From positions 2,976,001-3,040,000 of the forward strand of contig NC_051142.1 of NCBI RefSeq assembly GCF_014839805.1: a stretch of 64,000 nt of DNA, in the 5' to 3' direction. The notes under the pieces are model-generated. The model did no database searches. It saw nothing but the letters and a program-made list of their open reading frames with translations, and was not told where the DNA came from. This document shows positions 57,737 through 64,000 of this stretch, in pieces (the stretch's first letter is position 1; every line of letters starts with the position of its first letter). A program made the translations under genes and the position numbers. Origin of the DNA: Manduca sexta (lineage: Eukaryota > Arthropoda > Insecta > Lepidoptera > Sphingidae).

Positions 57737-57984
57737 CCTACTAATATGATAAATGCAAAACTTTGTGAGGATGTATACATATGTCTGTTCCTCTTTCACG
57801 AAAAAACTACTGAATGGATTTGGATGAAACTTTACAGTAACATTGGTTATACATCAGAATAACACATAGGCTACAATTTATAATGATTTTGTGTAATTTA
57901 GTCATAATATTACGATACACATGAAATCAGAAAAAATATTATCGCGGAAATCTCCTTCATGCGGACGAAGCTCGCAAAAGCTAG
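57737..57984 (+). mobile_element. Helitron-like non-autonomous element
   Basis: It starts TCCTACTAATATGATAAATG, contains TCACGAAAAAACTACTGAAT and GGATTTGGATGAAACTTTAC, and ends GCTCGCAAAAGCTAG before TT. Confidence 0.6.
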
Positions 57985-58892
57985 TTCTATATAAGGAAAG
58001 CCGGCAGAAATAGGATTATATGAACCCTTTGCCCCTGATATCTTATAATTTATGCCATACGCCTGTTGAGTCGTGACCAGTCTCGCTATACCGGTCAATG
58101 GGTTCGTGATGCTCCCGCCGCCTCCTGTCCGACGCAAACCAGCAATTACAATTAGCTACTTATTTTATTATCGCGAGATACAAAGGTAATCGCTTTAAAC
58201 CTCCAGTAAATTGCGATCATCGATTATAAACTTTTATTTGAATCGATAAATCAATTATCCTTGTCCAGCTTAGCGATGATATATGACTGGTGGTTATGCA
58301 AAAAGGAACAGATAAATGGTTACATTATATAAAAATAAATGTGTGTATAATTTTCCCTGTGGACCCTAAGACAGCTGAAGCTATTTTAATGATTTTTATG
58401 GTCATCTTAGCCCAGAGTATCCTGTGGTTTTTTTAGGGATCGGATCAAATCATCTGAGTGATTAACCCGTGCGAAACTGATGCAGATGGCTAACAAATTA
58501 TATATCCTTTGTCGCAAAAATAGTTTTTATTAAAAACTAAAACTGTTATTGTTCAATACCGTCTCAGTTCTCACCAAGCTGTCTTATATGACTAAATACC
58601 AATATACAATATTTTTACCATACCGAGTAATTTGACACAAACTCATTAAACATTGGTCACACAGACCTTTTTGAGCCTTTTACGATCTGATAATTGACTT
58701 TAAAGTCCTTTCATGTGGGAATCGAGTGACCTCTCGGTTCCTTTCAACCGTGACTGAGTGTGGGTTTCAATAGGTATTAATTGTATCTTTTGTTCAACGC
58801 GTCGGCGTTGTTTATTGAACTGATCTTGTTAAGTTTAAATAGTAAAGTGGAAATATACTTCATTGAAGATTTGTGTCCGATATACTGGTACT

Positions 58893-59175
58893 AGTGGTAG
58901 GTTTCTCATAATTGAGAGTCCGCCTGGGTAGGTACTATCGCAATGTCCATTTCTGCCGCCAAGCAGCAGTGTGTAGTCACTGTTGTGTTCTGGTTTGAAG
59001 GACATTGTACCCAGTATAACTACTGGACATAATGAGACTTAACATCTCACGTCTCATGATTCCGAGCGCAGTGGTATATCAAATAATACTTTGTAATTCA
59101 AGGTGTTGGATGGTGTTTCTACTGTTTATGGGCGGTCGTATCGCTTACCAGGCGAAAAACAAGCTCGTCTCGTCA
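58893..59175 (-). repeat. Interspersed repeat family C, copy 3
   Basis: Opposite orientation to the copies at 1650 and 52372. On the minus strand it reads GACGAGACGAGCTTGTTTTT, CGCCTGGTAAGCGATACGAC and ends in the CTCTCAATTATGAGAAACC region. Confidence 0.75.
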
Positions 59176-59188
59176 GTAAAAAAAAAAT

Positions 59189-59295
59189 GGCGATAGACCC
59201 GCCCCCTATCACATCATGGGACAGAACACACTTGGCGTGGATGCCTTGGTTGCGCCTCTGCATACCCCTTCTGGGATAAATGCGTGATGTGTGTT
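59189..59295 (+). mobile_element. tRNA-derived SINE family B, 3' half
   Basis: GGCGATAGACCCGCCCCCTA, TCACATCATGGGACAGAACA, TTGGTTGCGCCTCTGCATAC and AAATGCGTGATGTGTG match the second half of the copy at 26581. It abuts a poly-A stretch left by the family C copy, so one element appears to have inserted beside the other. Confidence 0.75.
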
Positions 59296-59309
59296 TTACA
59301 TTGAATATT

Positions 59310-59520
59310 ATAATATACATCATTTTATTTCTTCTTGCCTGCCAGCCCGAGCTGGCTTCTTTGTTTACTTTATTTTTCATTTATTTTATGTTCAATATAA
59401 ATTCTCTTTGTTTATATGTATAAGCTACTTTAATTAAGTAATAATTAAATATTCTCATGTACCTTGAATTATCATAAGTGCAACTATGTTCGCCTACGTG
59501 ATGAATAAAGCATTTTATTT
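59310..59520 (+). repeat. Retroelement 3' segment, family L copy 2
   Basis: Inverted counterpart of 44310-44485. It ends ATGAATAAAGCATTTTATTT, consistent with a polyadenylation end. Confidence 0.6.
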
Positions 59521-62500
59521 TGTTTTATGACTTATGGAAGCTTAAAGTGATGTTTAGAAAGAATTTTTGGCAAACAGCCCAGGGCAATTTCTTGAGTATG
59601 TGTTGATTCGGCGGTAAATTGAATAGAGTTGAAACACAACGGAATCAACCAGTTGCTGACTTTATTTTGTTACGTGAAAATCCGATTACCGTACTTGTCG
59701 GTCTGTTTCCGGGGAGTGCGCCTAAAACCGTTCTATCGACTAAAACCACAAACTAAATGCAGTTTCACACAATGTTTTGTTTCCAGTAGTATTGCTATGG
59801 TTTATAGGCGATAAGGCTCATCTCGAAAATCGTAAAAAGAAAGAAATACGAATCATAAATCACAGTCACAACATAAACAAACATAATGTAAATAAATAAC
59901 CATAATAAAATGGCTGGTCGCGGATGTGACCAGCGGGTGACCACTCGGCATAACGTGATGTGATGCAAACCACAAACAACGCTGATTTTCAGTTGTCTTA
60001 TGTGAAGTATGTACAGGCGTTAAACCAGCTAAAACAATAATAAAAATAAAATAATTTAAGGTGTAAAAACTACCATTATATTTTACTCGAACATTAAAGC
60101 TTGATTACAACCATGCACTATAACACAAATCCTACGTCCAACTGTGACCAAACCGATACCCACGCATAAACCTAAATCCAAAGGTTATTGTATTCAATAA
60201 AACTAATGAACGGTGATAAATCGAGTTAACGACCGCATTAAAAGCCAAACAATGCGCTTGCGCATCGGTTATGACTGGCTTTCATCACGGCTAATCTAGA
60301 TAAATGAGTTGATTTATTGTGGTTATGTGATATGAGGACATTCTGCATTGTATTTCTAGGTGAGAATTGTGTAATATTTATTCACAAGGAATCCGAGCTG
60401 TCTTCAAACTTAATAGCTTGGAAAATTGAGGACATTAGTCATTATGTCCGGTATATTATTACAAAACTGACGAGTAGAAGAGCCAGTCTCTATTGTTACT
60501 TAGTATATGTATACCTACTTTTGTGTTTTTAAGAAAGTGCTATAGATATAATCTAGATGCCTTTTAGAATAAACATTGAAAGTGTTTTCTCTCTATAGTT
60601 CAACGCCGTACCAAGCACGCTCATGGCTAAAACTTCGTACTACAATTGGTTGATAACTCCAGCATACTTGCCCAAACTTCCCAAAGATCGGTCTATAACG
60701 AAGCAAAAAAAAATAAGTATTCTTCTTTCTAGAAAAAAATCCATGCAACTTTAACACGTTATGCATAATGAACACAGCTATTATAATAAGAGTATACGCA
60801 CTTCTGACTTACACCAGTGAGTCACTAACAGGATCTACCAGTGTTTATTCTGTGGATTTTGTGACGTAAAAACTATTTTGCGTCGATTTTTTTCTAAATT
60901 TCATTTTGATATTGTATTACTAAATGAAACCACATACTTATCTTCTTAAAAATGACATTACAATAAGTTACTCGAACCGTAGATGTTAAATAAAACAGTG
61001 TACATTTCAAAAAGAAATATTAATAAATAGTAATTTTAAGTTTACACGCCCTAATGCCAGTAGTACTACTCTAAGATAATTCATCGCAGCGGCATCACAC
61101 ACTTTCAGTTAAGTACACTCACGAACACGCCACATCCGCACTAAAAATCAGAAAGCAAAACCAAGACCTTTGGTGAAAATATTTATTATTAATGGATATT
61201 ATTGGCACAATGTTAAAATACGTGAAGACGAATCAATGGTTAGCGTCAAAATGACCTTTAATTCTGACTGTAAAATAAATCAAGATTCGTCGAATTAATA
61301 TTGTCTGATCAAACTAAAATTCGCCTTCTTTGTATACACAATTCCTTTTATCACTCGAAATTAGACATTATAATCTTTAAAGAAACTCAATTAAAAAGTT
61401 TCACGATGAATCTGCTTTGAGATAACATTTCATTGTAAACAATTCGACACGATACTAGTTCAAAACTCTAAGTAGAAAGTCTGAAATCTAGACAATTTCT
61501 CCGAATTCTATCTACCGATTGTAATATTTGAGTACAAAAACCCATACAAAGATCTAAATTGAATTTATAAATATCTAGAAACGATAGATTTCGCACCGAA
61601 TCAATCAGAAACCGCCTCGAAGACTGAATGGTGAAATTGGTTTTTATTTATCTGCCCACCCCGTGATTGATGCGGTTTGATATACAATAAATTGGCTATT
61701 GTGAGGCCAGACGGCGGATTCGTGAGCTGAATATCATCTGATAGATTTAAAAACGATTTGCTAGAAATTCATATTCGCCCACCAGACTGCGCAATCACCT
61801 CCGTATCGGAACGAAATTGAAAGCATTTGAATATGTATTGTCGTATTGCTCCCTTATTATTTGTTTATCATTTTGTACCTTTCTGCGCCAAAAATGAATA
61901 TACAATGAAAGTAGAAATTCTAGATAGAAATAGTTGTTTAATTCCCTGTGCTTCACTTATGTTTGTGACCTCGAGTAGGAATTTCTCTGTAGTTCGCACG
62001 TTTATAATTAGCATACTGGAAATATTTGGAACTTTCCAAACCACCATAAATACATTGTTGGCTATGACAAATCTACGAATATTTTTATATCATTTATGGA
62101 ATTCCTCAAAATGTACTTAACCAAAGCTAAGCCCCATTCTAGGAATTAGCTTTAAAGATACAGGCAGTTGAGTGAGTGTAAAAAAACACTTTTAAACTTT
62201 ATACTCAAATTACACAATGATATTTTACAGCCACCTACATTATTACTGAACAGAGAAACCTGGTAACATCATTCGAAATTCAAATTCACTGTACATTTGA
62301 AACTACATAATACATTTATGATCTAGATTCTAGAAACAATCCATCTCTCTATAGAACATTTCGAACAAAGCACACGGGAATTAAGCCCCCTGACACGTCT
62401 AACTTATAATAATTCCCGTAATAGCACAGAATTGTATATCAAAGCAATATTCTGCTCCGGGAAGCGGATCTAGACCGTTATTGTTCGATGAACTTTAGAG

Positions 62501-62690
62501 TTTACGTATCTGCGAGGTTGTCTGTTTCGCGTAATGTTGAAAACATATATTGTTTCGTGTTCAACGTCTGCTGTATATTTTCTGTATATAATTAATGTTC
62601 TGTTGTTATTGCTCTTTGTAGTTCAGTTCACTTAATTATTCATAGGATAGATGTGCGTAACTTAAAAAAGGTTGTGTGTTTTGTTATAGT
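59521..62690. other. Intergenic, no gene seen
   Basis: AT-rich sequence. Open frames at 60317, 60593 and 61827 are below what chance gives in this composition and show no domain. I see no repeat I can match within the window. Confidence 0.4.
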
Positions 62691-62694
62691 GTAA

Positions 62695-62795
62695 CCCCCT
62701 TATACATAGACATTTTTTTTTCTAAGGACGGAACAAATCTTTATTATCACAGCTTTGCAACGTCCTTAGATAAAAAACGTCTATGAATAAGGGGG
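62695..62795. mobile_element. Foldback MITE, CCCCCTTATTCAT family, short copy
   Basis: Left arm CCCCCTTATACATAGACATT and right arm, read inverted, CCCCCTTATTCATAGACGTT, followed in both by TTTTTT and CTAAGGACG. It is 101 bp with almost no internal loop, against 260 bp for the copy at 30886. Confidence 0.85.
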
Positions 62796-62876
62796 TGAGA
62801 TATTATAGCTAGAAGTGTAGAGGTGTGCTTTAGTTAGTGTAGTATTTTTACTATATGATAATAATTACAACGTCGA

Positions 62877-63022
62877 CTACAAGGTGGACGGACGACCTGG
62901 CTAAGGTCGCAGGAAGTCGCTGGATGCAGGCCGCTTCCAACTGGTCGACGTGGAGATCCTTGGGGGAGGCCTATGTTCAGCAGTGGACTTCCTGTGGCTG
63001 AGATGATGATGATGATAATAAT
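62877..63022 (+). pseudogene. RTE-type retrotransposon C-terminus, in frame
   Basis: The frame reads RWTDDLAKVAGSRWMQAA, then STWRSLGEAYVQQWTSCG and a stop. These are the last 35 or so residues of the RTE-clade reverse-transcriptase polyprotein, with no break. The tail GATGATGATGATGATAATAA follows. The copy is 5'-truncated, so it cannot encode an enzyme. Confidence 0.85.
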
Positions 63023-63297
63023 TAAATGTTATATTATACTTTTTTAAATCGCTAGATAAACTGTGAAAAGCGTGCAAGCTCAGAGCACAGAACTAGCGCC
63101 CCAATATTTATTGTTAGACCTTAAGGTCGGCTCACAATGGAAGTGAAGGGAGACAAGACGGTCGGTCACGATTGGCGCTAAATGTGCATCCGAGGGCTTT
63201 ACCACTAGCGCGAGCATCGAATAATGACCTTTTGTTGCTTTAATGAGTTATTATTTATGTTATATTAGTGATAAATTGTATTCGTTATTTTTTAACC

Positions 63298-63425
63298 AAA
63301 ATGAGCCCCCGTGACCACGAAGGCTGCAAAGTCTTTGAAACTTCGTGGAGAAAACTAAAATATTAAAACCGCGATAAAATCCGAAAAATAGTTCAATTTT
63401 AATTTCAACTAAATTTATAAAATAC
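63298..63425 (+). repeat. Foldback repeat family F, half copy
   Basis: CCCCCGTGACCACGAAGGCT, GCAAAGTCTTTGAAACTTCG and AAAACCGCGATAAAATCCGA match the centre and right arm of the copy at 29715, in the same orientation. Confidence 0.65.
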
Positions 63426-64000
63426 AACTTAATTAAATAAAATGTTCGTATGGATAAAACAGTTCAATTGTTGATTTTATATTCTGAGATTATTCATTCC
63501 ATGAATATTTTTTTATTGATTGGAAATATTTAGTGGATTGCTATTTTTATACATTTTTAATTTTATAATCAATCTTGTTGTTGTTTTATATTTTTGTCGT
63601 ATATTAAACAAAAGTTTTAATAACTATATTAAGCGGTATATAAAATATTTTTCAAAGAAATGAAATGGTGGCTGAAAATAAAAAAAAAACATCTAGTTAC
63701 ACGGCCATAAAATCAGTGGTAAAACCATTGTTTTTGTTTTTCTTTGACTTTATAATTTTTTGATGAATACATAGCAACAATGCATAATTAAAACACCGGT
63801 AAACTATGTTGAAAAAGGAATTAAATAATAATAGAATTATTACTAGAACGTGAAAACAGAAATGTTGATAAAAGACTTAGTTCAATCTAACTTTTAATCG
63901 GCCAAGGCGAAACTTACGTCCAAAAGATTTACACTCGCTCGTAAATAATAACTATTGTCCTATTATGAGTTATGGCTTTGTTGTATATTACCATTGGGAT
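63426..64000. other. AT-rich end of the window, no gene seen
   Basis: Very AT-rich, with no supported exon or repeat. Confidence 0.4.

Overview
The window is nuclear DNA of an insect, almost certainly a moth or butterfly (Lepidoptera). It is strongly AT-rich, has few coding exons separated by long introns, and carries many degraded interspersed repeats of kinds typical of lepidopteran genomes: two tRNA-derived SINE families, 3' fragments of RTE-type non-LTR retrotransposons ending in GATGATGAT or ATTATTATT tails, CTAG-ended Helitron-like fragments, foldback MITEs, and a mariner-type transposon of the DD37D (maT) class. I saw no operon-like gene packing, no rRNA, no free-standing tRNA gene and no CRISPR array.

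Layout. 1-7.95 kb: intergenic DNA with repeat fragments, including a direct repeat pair (2.33 and 6.15 kb) and RTE 3' ends. 8.0-8.7 kb: a compact two-exon minus-strand gene for a small secreted Cys/Gly-rich protein, with a TATA box. 8.8-17.3 kb: repeats and AT-rich DNA. 17.35-18.65 kb: a complete maT transposon with an uninterrupted 352-residue transposase and TA-flanked inverted repeats. 19.6-49.04 kb: a minus-strand gene for a coiled-coil protein. I could assemble it from a terminal exon (19969-21034), a 111-bp internal exon (22175-22285) and a probable first coding exon (ATG at 48988). The reading frame stays open through all three junctions and the splice phases agree, giving a model of 396 residues. 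The intron of about 26.7 kb between exons 1 and 2 holds many repeats, hairpins and GC-rich islands. 49-64 kb: upstream flank or further 5' introns of that gene, then more SINEs, a GC-rich poly(A)-tailed retroposed segment at 57.1-57.7 kb, and a second copy of the CCCCCTTATTCAT MITE at 62.7 kb.

The two host genes show no visible functional link. The window's most informative content is the split coiled-coil gene, the intron-interrupted secreted protein, the intact maT copy and several strong palindromes. I found no convincing evidence of an unknown multi-gene system. Repeat family names are tentative because no database was searched.
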